In this document: positions 49,570 through 60,400 of the stretch, piece by piece | How the letters are laid out: every line of letters begins with the position of its first letter | Numbering within the stretch: the first letter of the stretch is position 1 | From: Pseudomonadota bacterium | GTDB lineage: Archaea > Thermoplasmatota > SW-10-69-26 > JACQPN01 > JAJPHT01 | Assembly: GCA_021325135.1 (NCBI GenBank) | Contig: JAJPHT010000029.1 | Location: 1-64,000 of the forward strand | Length of the DNA: 64,000 nucleotides | Direction of reading: 5' to 3' | Notes under the pieces: model-generated | The model's database searches: none | The model's input: only the letters and a program-made list of their open reading frames with translations | Told to the model about the DNA's origin: nothing | Translations under genes and position numbers: made by a program

Positions 49570-49607
49570 CCGGCAAAGCCCCTCAAAGTTCCCGGCAAAG
49601 CGCCTCA
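49570..49607 (+). repeat. Two 16-bp direct repeats before the giant gene
   Basis: CCGGCAAAGCCCCTCA (49570-49585) and CCGGCAAAGCGCCTCA (49592-49607) differ by one base and are 22 bp apart, about two helix turns. They lie 7 bp after the ABC ATPase stop and about 87 bp before ATG 49694. Possible operator; a remnant duplication is the alternative. Confidence 0.45.
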
Positions 49608-49693
49608 GGAAAGGACATCTAACCTCGCACGACGTGGGGCACCATCCTCCAGGCCAGCGCGGCTGGACGGAGGTCACCGGAGGCTCCGCCCCC

Positions 49694-52600
49694 ATGTCCA
49701 GGAAGCTACTGATCCTGCTCCTCGTCTCGTTGACGCTCTCTGCTGTCGCGTATGCGGCCATCCCCTCGGGGCGGTCGCAGACGCTCCCGGCGGCCGGCCA
49801 CTTTGAAGGCATGCCGGCCAACCCCGGCTTCCTCCCCGCAGGCGCGGTGGAGAAGGTCGACGCGCGCACCCAGGACTCCAAGACCTACGACCTGCCCAAC
49901 GGGCAGCGCCTGACGATCGTCTCCCAGAGCCCGCTGCACTACAAGGCCGCGGACGGCTCGTGGGCCGACATCGACTCGACGCTCCTCCCCACCGCCAACG
50001 GGTTCGAGGACGCGAAGAACCTCATGCGCACCACGGTGGGCCTCGACGGCTCCGTGACCATCGTGGCCCCCCTGGGCTCCCTCGCCCAGGCGCCCCTCCA
50101 GATGGCCACGCGCACGTCCGCCGGCGTCGTCCTGGGCTCCATCCCCGCCGCGGCGCCCGTCGTCTCCGTCTCCGGCGCCGTCGCCACCGCCGCGGGCCTC
50201 TACCCCTCCGGCAACGGCCTGACCACCGTCGAGCGCGGCGTCGTCCGCCACGACCTCGTGCTCGCCGCGGCCCCCGCGCTCCAGCACCCCGCCGGCTCCG
50301 TCCTGGCGGTCGAGGAGACGCTCACCGTCCCCGCGGGCCTCCTCCCCTACGCCGAGGGCAAGCTCCAGGTGGCCGACTTCGTCACCTCCGGCGGCATCGT
50401 CTTCAAGACCGCCGACGGCAAGGAGGCGTTCACCATCCTGCCCGCGACCGCCCGCGACGCCAGCGTCGCCACCGGCCTCGTGGACCCGCAGAACCCCGGC
50501 TTCGTGACCGCCCAGCTGCGCCTTACGCACGCCCTGACCGGCTACGTCCTCTCCACGGAGATCCCCGCCGACTGGCTCTACGCCTCGGGCCGCGCGTTCC
50601 CCGTCACCATCGACCCCGACACCGCCCTCTACTCCGACGTCTACGAGGCCATCGGCCTCGTGCAGCACCACCAGCTGCTCGGCAACCTCGGCTGCCCCCA
50701 GGCGCAGTGCAACTACATCGAGGTGGGCGACGACCAGGACGACTCGGCGTATTCGTTCTCGTGCTTCTGCTATCCCGACACGCAGTACCGCACGATCCTG
50801 CGCGAGTCCCTCGCCCCGCCTTCGATCCCCAACACGGCCTACAAGATCAACTACGTGAAGAGCTGGTACAACCAGAACCTCCAGTCCGGCAACGTCGGCA
50901 CCATCAACCTCTACTTCGACTCCGTGGACAGCTGGGACCCCAACCTCGTGAACTGGGGCAACCAGCCCACCACGTCGACGCTGCTGGGCAGCTACACCCA
51001 CAACACCGGCAACCAGCAGAACTGGTGGGAGTTCGCCGACTGGTCCTCCACGGGCGTCACCACCCTGCAGGGCGAGGTCAACAGCCTCTACGACAGCTCG
51101 ACCTTCATGAAGGGCGACAACCAGATCTCCTACACGATGAAGGCCGCCCAGGAGGGCCGCGTCGACAGCAACGACTGGGTCAGCTACTGGCGCACCGGCA
51201 GCGGCGCGCCCCTCATCGAGATCGGCTACTCCTACGACAGCACGGCGCCCACGACGCAGTCCAGCATTGCCAGCGGCGCGAGCCAGATCAACGCTCCCTG
51301 GTACGTGAGCACCGCCCCCCAGGTCATCCTCTCGTGCAGCGACTCCGAGTCGGGCTGCTCCCAGACGCAGTACAGCCTCAACGGCGGCAGCTGGACCACC
51401 TACTCGGGCCAGTTCTCCGTCACGGCGCAGGGCACCAACACGATCCTCTACAAGTCCAAGGACCACATCGGCAACTGGGAGTCCCAGAAGTCGATGACCG
51501 TCCAGTGGGACAACGTCGCGCCCGTGACGACCCTCAGCCTCTCGGGCACGCTGGGCTCCAACTCGTGGTACACCTCCAGCGTGACCGCGACGCTGAGCGC
51601 CTCCGACGCGACCTCGGGCGTGAAGACGATCACGTACACGCTTGACGGCGGCGCCGCCACGACCTACACCACCCCCATCACCATCGGCTCGGACGGCACG
51701 CACACGCTCCAGTACTGGAGCAGCGACAACGCGGGCAACTTCGACTCGACGCGCACGGCCACCATCAAGGTGGACCGCACCGCGCCCACCGCGTCGCAGA
51801 CCAACTCGTGCGCCGTGGGCTACTTCGGGACGTGGTGCCGCGGCTCCGTGAGCCTCACCGGCTCCGCCTCCGACGCCACCTCGGGCGTCGCCAGCGGCTC
51901 CCCCGTGTGCAAGCTCGACAACGTCGCCGTCTCGTGCTCCACCAGCGCCAGCTCCGAAGGCTCGCACACGTGGACCGTGACCGCGACGGACAACGCGGGC
52001 CTCTCGTCGACCCCCGCCAGCGCGAGCTTCGGCGTCGACACCGTGGCCCCCTCCACCACCAACAGCGTGGGCTCGGGCGCGGTCCTGGGCAGCAACGGCT
52101 GGTACCGCTCCAGCGTGGTCATCACGCTGGCGGGCTCCGACGCCACCTCCGGCGTCATGAAGACGATGTACCAGCTCAACGGCGGCGCGTGGACGCAGTA
52201 CTCCTCCCCCATCACCATCTCGGGCCAGGGGACCAACACGCTGAACTACTACAGCCTCGACAACGCCAACAACCAGGAGTCGCAGAAGACCGCCTCGTTC
52301 AAGATCGACACCGGCAACCCCAGCACGACGGCCTCGCCCTCGGGCACCGTCGGCTCCGCCGGCTGGTACCACAGCGCGGTCACCGTGACGCTCGCCGCGT
52401 CTGACGCCACCTCCGGCGTCTCGGGCACGTTCTACCGCATCGCGGGCGGCTCGCAGCAGACCTACGCCACGCCCTTCTCGGTGAGCGCCGAGGGCACGAC
52501 CAACGTCGACTACTGGTCCACCGACCAGGCCGGCAACACCGAGTCGACCCACACGCTCCCCGTGAAGATCGACACCGTGCCCCCGACCACCGCCATCACG

Positions 52601-55600
52601 CTGGGCGGCACCATCGGCGGCAACAGCTACTTCACGACGCCCGTCCACGTGACGCTCTCGGGCAGCGACGCCACCTCCGGCGTCGCCTCCTCGTGGTACC
52701 GCCTCAACGGCGGCGCGTGGACGCAGTACTCCGCGCCCTTCGACGTCAACAACCAGGGCTCGACGACCATCGACTACTACTCCATCGACGTGTCGGGCAT
52801 CTCGGAGACGCCGCAGACGCGCACGTTCCTGGAGGACACCTCCAAGCCCGTCACCACCGCCTCGACGTCCTGCCCCGCGGGCATGGGCGGCTCGTGGTGC
52901 CGCGGCGCGGTCACCGTGACGCTCGCCGCCACGGACGCGACCTCGGGCCTGCAGTCCACCAGCTACCGCGTCAACGGCGGCGCCGTCCAGACCTACTCGG
53001 CGCCCATCTCCGTGAGCGCGGAGGGCTCGACGAGCATCGACTACTGGTCCACGGACAACGCCGGCAACGTGGAGCCGACCCACACGACCACCGTGCAGAT
53101 CGACACGCAGGCGCCCACCACGGTCGCCTCCAAGACCGGCACGCTGGGCAACAACGGCTGGTACACCGGCGACGTGACCGTGACCCTCTCGGCCACGGAC
53201 CCCGCGCCGGGCAGCGGCGTCGCGTCGACGCTCTACAAGGTCAACGGCGGTACGCAGCAGACGTACGCCTCGCCCTTCCCCGTCTCGGCGGAGGGCTCCA
53301 ACACCGTGACCTACTGGTCGACCGACGCGGCGGGCAACGTGGAGTCCCAGAAGACGCTCACGTTCTCCATCGACAAGTCGAACCCCGTCACGACCTCCGG
53401 CGCGGCCCCCGCCGCGAACGGCAAGAACGGCTGGTACACCGGCGTCACGGTGGTCTACAGCGTGAGCTGCGCGGACTCCGTGTCCGGCTGCCAGCGCAGC
53501 GAGTACTCCGTCGACGGCGGCGCGTGGCAGCCCTATGACGCCGCCAACAAGCCGCAGTCCACGCAGGACGGCACGCACACCTTCGACTCCCGCTCCTTCG
53601 ACAACGCGGGCCGGGAAGGGGACGCCGCGCGCCTCACCGTGAAGATCGACAGCACGCAGCCCACCACCACGCTCGCGTCGTCCTGCACCATGGGCAACGC
53701 GGGCTGGTGCGTCGGCCCCGCCACGCTCACCGCCACGGTCACCGACCCCGTGAGCGGCGCGGGCGCCATCAGCTACGGCACGTCCAGCACGGGCCCGTGG
53801 ACCCCCTACGACCCCGCCAACAAGCCCGTCGTCTCCGCCAACGGCCAGTACACCTACTGGGCGCGCGGCGAAGACCAGGCCGGCAACGCGGCGCTGGCGA
53901 GCAACGCGTTCAAGATCGACGTGACGGGCCCCAACGCCGTCGCGACGGTCGTGTCCGGCACGACGGGCACCAACGGCTGGTACGTCAGCAGCGTCGTCGT
54001 GGCGCTCAACGCCAACGACAACACCGCCACGACGGAGAGCGGCACGGCGTCGGTCCAGTACCGCACGAGCCCCACCGCCGCGTTCACCACCGTCGCCCCC
54101 GGCACGCAGATCACGCTGAGCGCGAACGGCGCGACCGCCCTCGAGCTGCGCGGCGTCGACGTCGCCGGCAACGTGGGCTCGTCCATCACGGTGACGTACA
54201 AGATCGACACCGACATGCCCACGGTAAGCGCCAGCTTCACCACCACGCCGCCCGCGAGCGGCTGGTGGAGCGCCTGCCCGAGCCCCGTGCTCACCGGCAC
54301 GGACCCCACGAGCGGCGTCGCGGCCATGTTCTACCGCCTCGACGGCGGCGTGTGGGTCCAGTACAGCGGCCCCATCGCGGCCATCTGCCAGACGGGCATC
54401 CACACCATGGACGCCTACGCCAAGGACAACGCGGGCAACGTCGGCTCCACCGTCACGACCACCATCAAGGTGGACCGCAACCCGCCCACGTGCAGCGAGA
54501 CGCTGGTCACCGGCACGCCCGGGCAGAACGGCTGGTACACGTCCGCGGCGACCGTCCGCGTCGACGCCTCCGACGGCGCCGGCGAGAGCGGCCTCCAGGG
54601 CACGTGGTACACCGTCACGACCGATGGCACCCAGACCGTCGTCTCCCAGGTCATCACGCCTGGCAACACGTTCAGCATGAGCAGCCAGGGCACCAACGTC
54701 GTGACGTGCCAGGCGAAGGACGTCGCCGGCAACACCGGCAACGGCCCCTCGCTCACGGTGCCCATCGACACCACCGTCCCGACGATCTCCATCAGCGTGG
54801 CGCCCCTGCCCATCCAGACGGGCTGGATCCACGGCTGCGCGAACGCCACCTTCAGCGCGTCCGACGCGGTGAGCGGCGTGGCGAACGTCTTCTGGAAGCT
54901 GGACGGCGGCGCGTTCACGACGGGCGCCTTCCCCATGGTCTGCGCCCCCGGCACGCACACGGTGAACGCCTACTCGCAGGACCGCGCGGGCCTCGTCTCC
55001 ACGACGGCGACCGCGACGTTCAAGCTGGACAACGACCCGCCCTCGTGCACCGTCGCCCTGACGACGCAGCCCAACGGCCTCAACGGCTGGTACGTGTCGG
55101 ACCCCCAGTTCGCGCTGGGCGCCTCCGACCCGGCGGGCGGCAGCGGCGTCTCGGACCTGCAGTACACCATCGCGACGGGCGGCCAGATCACGAAGCCGTG
55201 GACCTCGGTGGCCGTCACCGGCGCCACGGTGACGCTGACCGCCGAGGGCAGCAACGTGATCTCGTGCCAGTCGCACGACGCGGCCGGCTGGGACAGCCCC
55301 ATCCTCACGGCCTCCGCCAAGCTCGACACCGTTGCGCCCGCGTCCACCGCGACGCCCAGCGGCCAGATGGGCCAGAGCGGCTGGTACGTGACCTGCCCCA
55401 CCGTCACCCTCGCGGCGACGGATGCCACGAGCGGCGTCAACCGCATCGTCTACAACGTCGACGGCTCCGTGCAGGTGACCTACTCCGCGCCCTTCCAGGT
55501 GTGCGGCGACGGCACGCACACGGTCCAGTACTACGCGTTCGACAACGCGGGCAACCAGGAGACCACGCGCACGCTGAGCCTCAAGGTGGACACCCACGCG

Positions 55601-57373
55601 CCGACGACGACCGAGACGTCCATCGTGGGCGTCCAGGGCGACAACGGCTGGTGGCAGTCCAGCGTCTCCGTGACGCTGGCGTGCGCCGACGGCTCGGGCT
55701 CGGGCTGCGCGACGATCTTCTGGCAGATCGACAACGCCGGCTGGCAGAGCTCCAGCCCCGGCGCCTCCAGCGTCGTCGTCAGCATCGTGGGCGATGGCAC
55801 GCACACGCTGAGCTACTACAGCGTGGACGTCGCCGGCAACCGCGAGACGACGCACGTCGACCCGCCCTACCCCATCGACACCACGGTGCCGCACACGGCG
55901 AGCGCCTACGCGGGCAAGGTGGGCGGCTCCGGCTGGTACACGGGCCCCGTCACGGTCTACCTGAATGCGACGGACGCGACCAGCGGCCCGCGCGCGGTGG
56001 AGTACAAGCTCAACCGCGGCCCGATCGTCCAGGTCCAGGGCGACCACGCGGTCGTCCCGGTGAGCGCCGACGGATCGTACACCATCCAGTACCACGCCAT
56101 CGACTTCGCCGGCAACAGCGAGCCCTGGAGCGCCGAGGAGAGCTGGCGCATCGACCAGACGCCGCCCACGTCCACGCCGGAGATCTCCGGCAACGCGGGC
56201 GCCAACGGCTGGTGGCACACCGCGAGCGTGACGCTGATCTGCTTCGACGACGGCAGCGGGTGCAAGACCACCCACTACCGCGTCAACGGCGGCGTCTGGA
56301 AGACCTACGCCGCGCCCATCGCCCTCCCCGAGGGCCACGACACCGTGGAGTTCTACTCCGACGACGTCGCGGGCAACGTGGAGTCGACCCTGACGCTGCA
56401 CGTCGACGTGGACAACACGCCGCCGCGCACCGCCACGCCGCCGGTCTACCTCGGCCCCACCGCGACCGACTCGCAGAACCGCCTGGTCATCGGCCCCAAG
56501 ACGGCGATCCAGCTCTCGGCGAGCGACTCGCTCTCGCTGGTCGACGTGATCACGTACAAGATCAACGGCGTCCAGCAGCCCGCGCTCGCCAACGGCGGGT
56601 CGTTCTACCTGAGCGGCCCCAGCGGCGAGTACAACATCAGCATCTCCGCCCTCGACCGCGCGGGCAACGCCGAGGCCGAGTTCAGCATCAAGCAGCAGTT
56701 CGACTCGACGCCCCCCGCGACGAACATCACGAAGCCCATGGCCAACTCGGTCACGGTGGACGACGTCATCGCGTCGTTCAACGTGCCCCCCTACGTCGAG
56801 GCCGGCCCCGCCCACGACCCCTTCAACGGGGTCAAGGACGTGACCCCCGCGACGCTCATGGACTTCGCCATCGTCGCGCGCCACGTGAACGTGACCGTCA
56901 CCGCCACCGACAACATGGTGCACGTGGTCAAGGTGGAGTTCTACCTGGACACGGACCCGACCCTGGGCCCCGCGACCCCGCGCTGGACCCAGACCACGGG
57001 CAACGCCGGCACGTACTACTGGCCCTGGGACACGTCGTCGGAGACGCTGGGCAACCACGTCATCTACGTCAAGTCCTACGACGAGGTCGCCAACAACGTG
57101 ACCGTCACGCGCAACGTGAAGGTCGTCTCGGTGGCGCCCACGGCCGACAACACGCAGACGCCGCCCGTCTCGCAGAACCTCGCGACGTTCGTCACCAAGA
57201 TGAACGTCTGCACGCCCCAGAACTGGGAGAGCCAGGCCACCCTCCTGGGCCAGACCATCGCGGACTGCGTCGTGCGGGCCGCCAGCGACATCAACGCCTC
57301 GACCTCCGCCAGCGCGCCGCCCACCCAGGAGGGCGCGGCGCCCAGCGGCTCGGGCGGGAGGCCCGGCCAGTAG
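49694..57373 (+). CDS. Giant secreted protein with about 20 Ig-like repeats
   Basis: A 2559-residue exported protein. Signal peptide (KLLILLLVSLTLSAVAYAA); an N-terminal region with YKAADGSWADIDSTL, like the head of bacterial WapA/RHS exoproteins; a DNRLRE-type beta-sandwich (~310-520: YSDVYEAIGLVQHHQLLGN, DSWDPNLVNWGNQPTTSTLL); then about 20 tandem Ig-like domains of 85-98 residues, each ending with AGN or DNAGN followed by a K(I/V)D...P junction; and a non-repetitive end (NVTVTATDNMVHVVKVEFYL). Repeats share NGW(Y/W), SD(A/P)(T/A)SG and Y.(S/A).D.AGN. No RHS repeats, toxin domain or anchor follow. ATG 49694 has two GGAGG upstream. Confidence 0.85.
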   Translation: MSRKLLILLLVSLTLSAVAYAAIPSGRSQTLPAAGHFEGMPANPGFLPAGAVEKVDARTQDSKTYDLPNGQRLTIVSQSPLHYKAADGSWADIDSTLLPTANGFEDAKNLMRTTVGLDGSVTIVAPLGSLAQAPLQMATRTSAGVVLGSIPAAAPVVSVSGAVATAAGLYPSGNGLTTVERGVVRHDLVLAAAPALQHPAGSVLAVEETLTVPAGLLPYAEGKLQVADFVTSGGIVFKTADGKEAFTILPATARDASVATGLVDPQNPGFVTAQLRLTHALTGYVLSTEIPADWLYASGRAFPVTIDPDTALYSDVYEAIGLVQHHQLLGNLGCPQAQCNYIEVGDDQDDSAYSFSCFCYPDTQYRTILRESLAPPSIPNTAYKINYVKSWYNQNLQSGNVGTINLYFDSVDSWDPNLVNWGNQPTTSTLLGSYTHNTGNQQNWWEFADWSSTGVTTLQGEVNSLYDSSTFMKGDNQISYTMKAAQEGRVDSNDWVSYWRTGSGAPLIEIGYSYDSTAPTTQSSIASGASQINAPWYVSTAPQVILSCSDSESGCSQTQYSLNGGSWTTYSGQFSVTAQGTNTILYKSKDHIGNWESQKSMTVQWDNVAPVTTLSLSGTLGSNSWYTSSVTATLSASDATSGVKTITYTLDGGAATTYTTPITIGSDGTHTLQYWSSDNAGNFDSTRTATIKVDRTAPTASQTNSCAVGYFGTWCRGSVSLTGSASDATSGVASGSPVCKLDNVAVSCSTSASSEGSHTWTVTATDNAGLSSTPASASFGVDTVAPSTTNSVGSGAVLGSNGWYRSSVVITLAGSDATSGVMKTMYQLNGGAWTQYSSPITISGQGTNTLNYYSLDNANNQESQKTASFKIDTGNPSTTASPSGTVGSAGWYHSAVTVTLAASDATSGVSGTFYRIAGGSQQTYATPFSVSAEGTTNVDYWSTDQAGNTESTHTLPVKIDTVPPTTAITLGGTIGGNSYFTTPVHVTLSGSDATSGVASSWYRLNGGAWTQYSAPFDVNNQGSTTIDYYSIDVSGISETPQTRTFLEDTSKPVTTASTSCPAGMGGSWCRGAVTVTLAATDATSGLQSTSYRVNGGAVQTYSAPISVSAEGSTSIDYWSTDNAGNVEPTHTTTVQIDTQAPTTVASKTGTLGNNGWYTGDVTVTLSATDPAPGSGVASTLYKVNGGTQQTYASPFPVSAEGSNTVTYWSTDAAGNVESQKTLTFSIDKSNPVTTSGAAPAANGKNGWYTGVTVVYSVSCADSVSGCQRSEYSVDGGAWQPYDAANKPQSTQDGTHTFDSRSFDNAGREGDAARLTVKIDSTQPTTTLASSCTMGNAGWCVGPATLTATVTDPVSGAGAISYGTSSTGPWTPYDPANKPVVSANGQYTYWARGEDQAGNAALASNAFKIDVTGPNAVATVVSGTTGTNGWYVSSVVVALNANDNTATTESGTASVQYRTSPTAAFTTVAPGTQITLSANGATALELRGVDVAGNVGSSITVTYKIDTDMPTVSASFTTTPPASGWWSACPSPVLTGTDPTSGVAAMFYRLDGGVWVQYSGPIAAICQTGIHTMDAYAKDNAGNVGSTVTTTIKVDRNPPTCSETLVTGTPGQNGWYTSAATVRVDASDGAGESGLQGTWYTVTTDGTQTVVSQVITPGNTFSMSSQGTNVVTCQAKDVAGNTGNGPSLTVPIDTTVPTISISVAPLPIQTGWIHGCANATFSASDAVSGVANVFWKLDGGAFTTGAFPMVCAPGTHTVNAYSQDRAGLVSTTATATFKLDNDPPSCTVALTTQPNGLNGWYVSDPQFALGASDPAGGSGVSDLQYTIATGGQITKPWTSVAVTGATVTLTAEGSNVISCQSHDAAGWDSPILTASAKLDTVAPASTATPSGQMGQSGWYVTCPTVTLAATDATSGVNRIVYNVDGSVQVTYSAPFQVCGDGTHTVQYYAFDNAGNQETTRTLSLKVDTHAPTTTETSIVGVQGDNGWWQSSVSVTLACADGSGSGCATIFWQIDNAGWQSSSPGASSVVVSIVGDGTHTLSYYSVDVAGNRETTHVDPPYPIDTTVPHTASAYAGKVGGSGWYTGPVTVYLNATDATSGPRAVEYKLNRGPIVQVQGDHAVVPVSADGSYTIQYHAIDFAGNSEPWSAEESWRIDQTPPTSTPEISGNAGANGWWHTASVTLICFDDGSGCKTTHYRVNGGVWKTYAAPIALPEGHDTVEFYSDDVAGNVESTLTLHVDVDNTPPRTATPPVYLGPTATDSQNRLVIGPKTAIQLSASDSLSLVDVITYKINGVQQPALANGGSFYLSGPSGEYNISISALDRAGNAEAEFSIKQQFDSTPPATNITKPMANSVTVDDVIASFNVPPYVEAGPAHDPFNGVKDVTPATLMDFAIVARHVNVTVTATDNMVHVVKVEFYLDTDPTLGPATPRWTQTTGNAGTYYWPWDTSSETLGNHVIYVKSYDEVANNVTVTRNVKVVSVAPTADNTQTPPVSQNLATFVTKMNVCTPQNWESQATLLGQTIADCVVRAASDINASTSASAPPTQEGAAPSGSGGRPGQ
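51246..56720 (+). repeat. Tandem Ig-like domain array (about 20 units)
   Basis: Protein-level repeats of 85-98 residues, with DNA periods near 255-295 bp. Units near the start and middle are the most alike (GCGTGGACGCAGTACTCC occurs in two of them, near 52190 and 52720), while units with an added Cys pair (NSCAVGYFGTWCRGSV, SCPAGMGGSWCRGAV, SCTMGNAGWCVGP) form a subclass. Variation in length and Cys content shows that the array is old, not a fresh expansion. Confidence 0.75.
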
Positions 57374-57405
57374 GCGATCGATGAGAGACGTGACGAGGTG
57401 ATGTC

Positions 57406-60400
57406 ATGAAGGAGTCCCGCGCCCTCGCCTTGGCCTTCGCGAGCCTGCTCGTCCTCCCCGCCGTCCTCGTGGCGCACGCCGCCGCGGCGGACCCGGGGAA
57501 CGAGGCCATCCTCGCGTTCGACCACCAGGTCGGCTATCACCTCGGCGCGACGGGCGACCTCATGCGGCTGGAGGCCAGCGTCGTCGTGGCGCAGGCACCC
57601 GGCACGCAGTGGGAGATGCGCATCCTGGACCCCCAGGGCGCCATCCGGGCGCGGGACTCCTTCGTGGGCGCGAGCTTCAGCGCCAACCTCTCCCTCCAGC
57701 TCCACGAGGGCGACCTCGCCGGCGCGTGGCGCGGCGAGGTGCGCCGCTTCGACGCCAGCGCGTCGGCGTGGGTCGTCTCCGGCGCCGTCGTGACCGGCGT
57801 CGACTTCGTCCCCCTCCCGGGGACCCCCTCCCTCTTCGCCAGCGCGGCGGACAACCGCGTCGACCTCGCCTGGTCGAGCACGGTGAACCCGCCCGCCTCC
57901 TACGAGGTCGAGATGTCCGAGGACGCGGACTTCACCCTCGTCCCTCCCCAGTTCCACCTCTACGACTCGCCCAGCACGGCCACCGAGTTCGTCGCCTCCT
58001 TCGGGACGACGTACCACGTCCGCGTCCGCGTGCGCGACCTCTACAACGGCTATGGCCCCTGGAACGCGACCACCGTGCGCACCGACCCCGCCGTGGGCAC
58101 CGTCGGCTTCGACCGCGGCGCGTACATCGTGGGTCCCGCGGGCGGCGACCAGCTCGTCGCGCGCCTGCGCGCACTGGGGGACGCGGACACCATCTGGCGC
58201 CTCCAGGTCAAGGACTCCACCGGCGCCCTGCGCTACGAGGGCACCACCACGGGCTCGCTGGCGGCCAACCTCACCGGCGTCGTGACGCTCACCGCGGCCG
58301 ACCCGCGCGGCGCGTGGACCGCCGAGGTCTCCAGCCGCAAGGCCGCGACCTCGTGGAGCCTGTGGAACAGCAGCGCGACCACCGTCGCGGACACCGTGCC
58401 CCCCGCCCCGCCCTCGCTGGTCGTCTCCGCCCACGGCCAGCAGGTCAGCGCGACGTGGCTCCCCCAGGGGGGCACGGGCTCCCTGCGCTACGACGCGCAG
58501 CTCGCCGCCGACCCCTCCTTCACCTCGCCCCTGGTGAGCCTCCCCTCCACCACGCAGCAGACGCTCGCCTACGCGGGCGCGTGGGCCACGACGTACTACG
58601 TGCGCGTGCGCACCCTGGACGCCTACGGCGCCGTGGGCCCGTGGTCGACGCAGCAGGCCGCCACCGACGCCGAGCCGCTGCCAGACCTGGTCATCGGCCC
58701 GCACTCCGTGTGGCTCTACCCCGAGACGCCCTACGAGGGCTCGACGGGCAGCCTGCGCGTGCTCGTGGAGAACCGCGGCACGCTCGCGGCCAACGGCGCG
58801 CAGGTCGCGGCCACGCTCAACGGCGCGCCCGCGGGCTCCGCCACCGTCACCATCCCGGCGGGCGGCAGCCAGATCGTCGCGATCCCCCTCTCCTTCCCCG
58901 CCCGCGGCGCGGCGCAGATCGTCGCCACCGCGGACCCCGCCAACGCCATCCGCGAGCTGGCGGAGACCAACAACGCGGGCTCGCTCTCCCTCACCGTGGA
59001 GAAGCCGCCGGTGAACCTCGTCATCGCGCCGGCGGACGTCGTCGTGTCGCCCGCCGTGCCCACGGCGCTCCAGCCGGCGACCGTCACGGTCACGGTGCAC
59101 AACGTGGGCACCGAGCAGTCGGGCCCCGCGCAGGTGCAGCTCCTCGCGGGCGAGACGGTGCTCCTCGACGCCAGCGTGAACGTGGCGCCCGGCGGGAGCA
59201 GCACGCTCTCCGCCACGTGGACGCCCGCAGTCGCCGGTGCTATCACGCTCCTGGCGCGCGCCGACCCCACCAACGCCATCCGCGAGACCACCGAGAACGA
59301 CAACGTCGCCACGCGCTCCGTCACCGTGGGGTCGAGGCCCGACCTCGTCCTGGAGCAGTACGCCCTCGCGCCCACCGGCACCACGGTGGGCTCCCGCGTC
59401 GACGTCACGATGCGCGTGAGGAACGGCGGCGACTTCGCCACGCCCGCCACCACCGTGGACCTCACCAGCACGTCGCCCACCGGGCAGAAGACCCTGGTGC
59501 AGACGCTCCAGGTGCCCGCGCTCCAGCCCGGCGGCTTCGCGCCCCTCGCGGGCGCCTTCACGCCCACCGCGGCGGGCACGTGGTCGCTGGACGCGGCCGT
59601 CGACCCCGCCGACGCCATCGCGGAGACCTCCGAGGCCAACAACCGCGCCTGCGCCTCCGCCACCTTCACCACCGCGCCCCTGGCGGACGTCTCCGTCGCG
59701 CTGGGCTCCGTGGACGCGCTCCTGCACGGCAAGGGCGCCCGCGCGCAGGTCACCGTCACCAACGGCGGCACCGCGCCCGCGCAGAACGTCCACCTGGCGC
59801 TGCGCCTGAAGGACCCCGCGCGCCCGGACCTGGCCGGCATCGACCTGGGCAGCCAGGACATCGGCCTCCTGGCGCCTGGCGAGGGGCAGCAGGTCTCCTT
59901 CGCCTTCACGCCGCAGCGCGTGCTGGGCTTCCCCGAGGCGGCCGACCTCGTCGTCGAGGCCTCCACCACGAGCCCCGAGGCGAGCCTCGCGGACGACAGC
60001 GCCAGCACGCACGTCGTCGTGCGCGCGCCCGACCTCGTCGTGACGATGCCCTCGCAGATCAGCATCCTGGGCATCGAGAGCCCCGCGCAGGGCATCCACC
60101 GCCCGCCCACCTACGCCACCATCGAGAACATCGGCAACGCGCGGGCGGAGGCCATCACGCTCTCCTTCTCGCAGTCCACCGGCACGAAGACGTGGACGCT
60201 GGGCACCGACGGCCTCACGCCCTCGGGCCTCGCGCCGGGCGAGAGCGTCACCCTCGCGCTCCCCCACGTGGACGCCGACTCGCCGGGCTTCTGGCCCGCC
60301 GTCTTCCAGGCGGACGTCACGCGCGCCAGTGCCGCGGCCTCCGGCCCCGTGGCCGACGCCGAGCCCGCCCTGGGCGTCGAGCCCGACCTGCTGCGCGGCG

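Noticed and set aside
49706..57058. A 2450-codon open frame antisense to the giant Ig-repeat gene, and similar long antisense frames under other large genes
   Set aside because: The high GC content at codon position 3 removes stops from the opposite strand. The translated sequences are low-complexity Arg/Gly/Val/Ala strings without domains, and the sense frames have signal peptides and domains.
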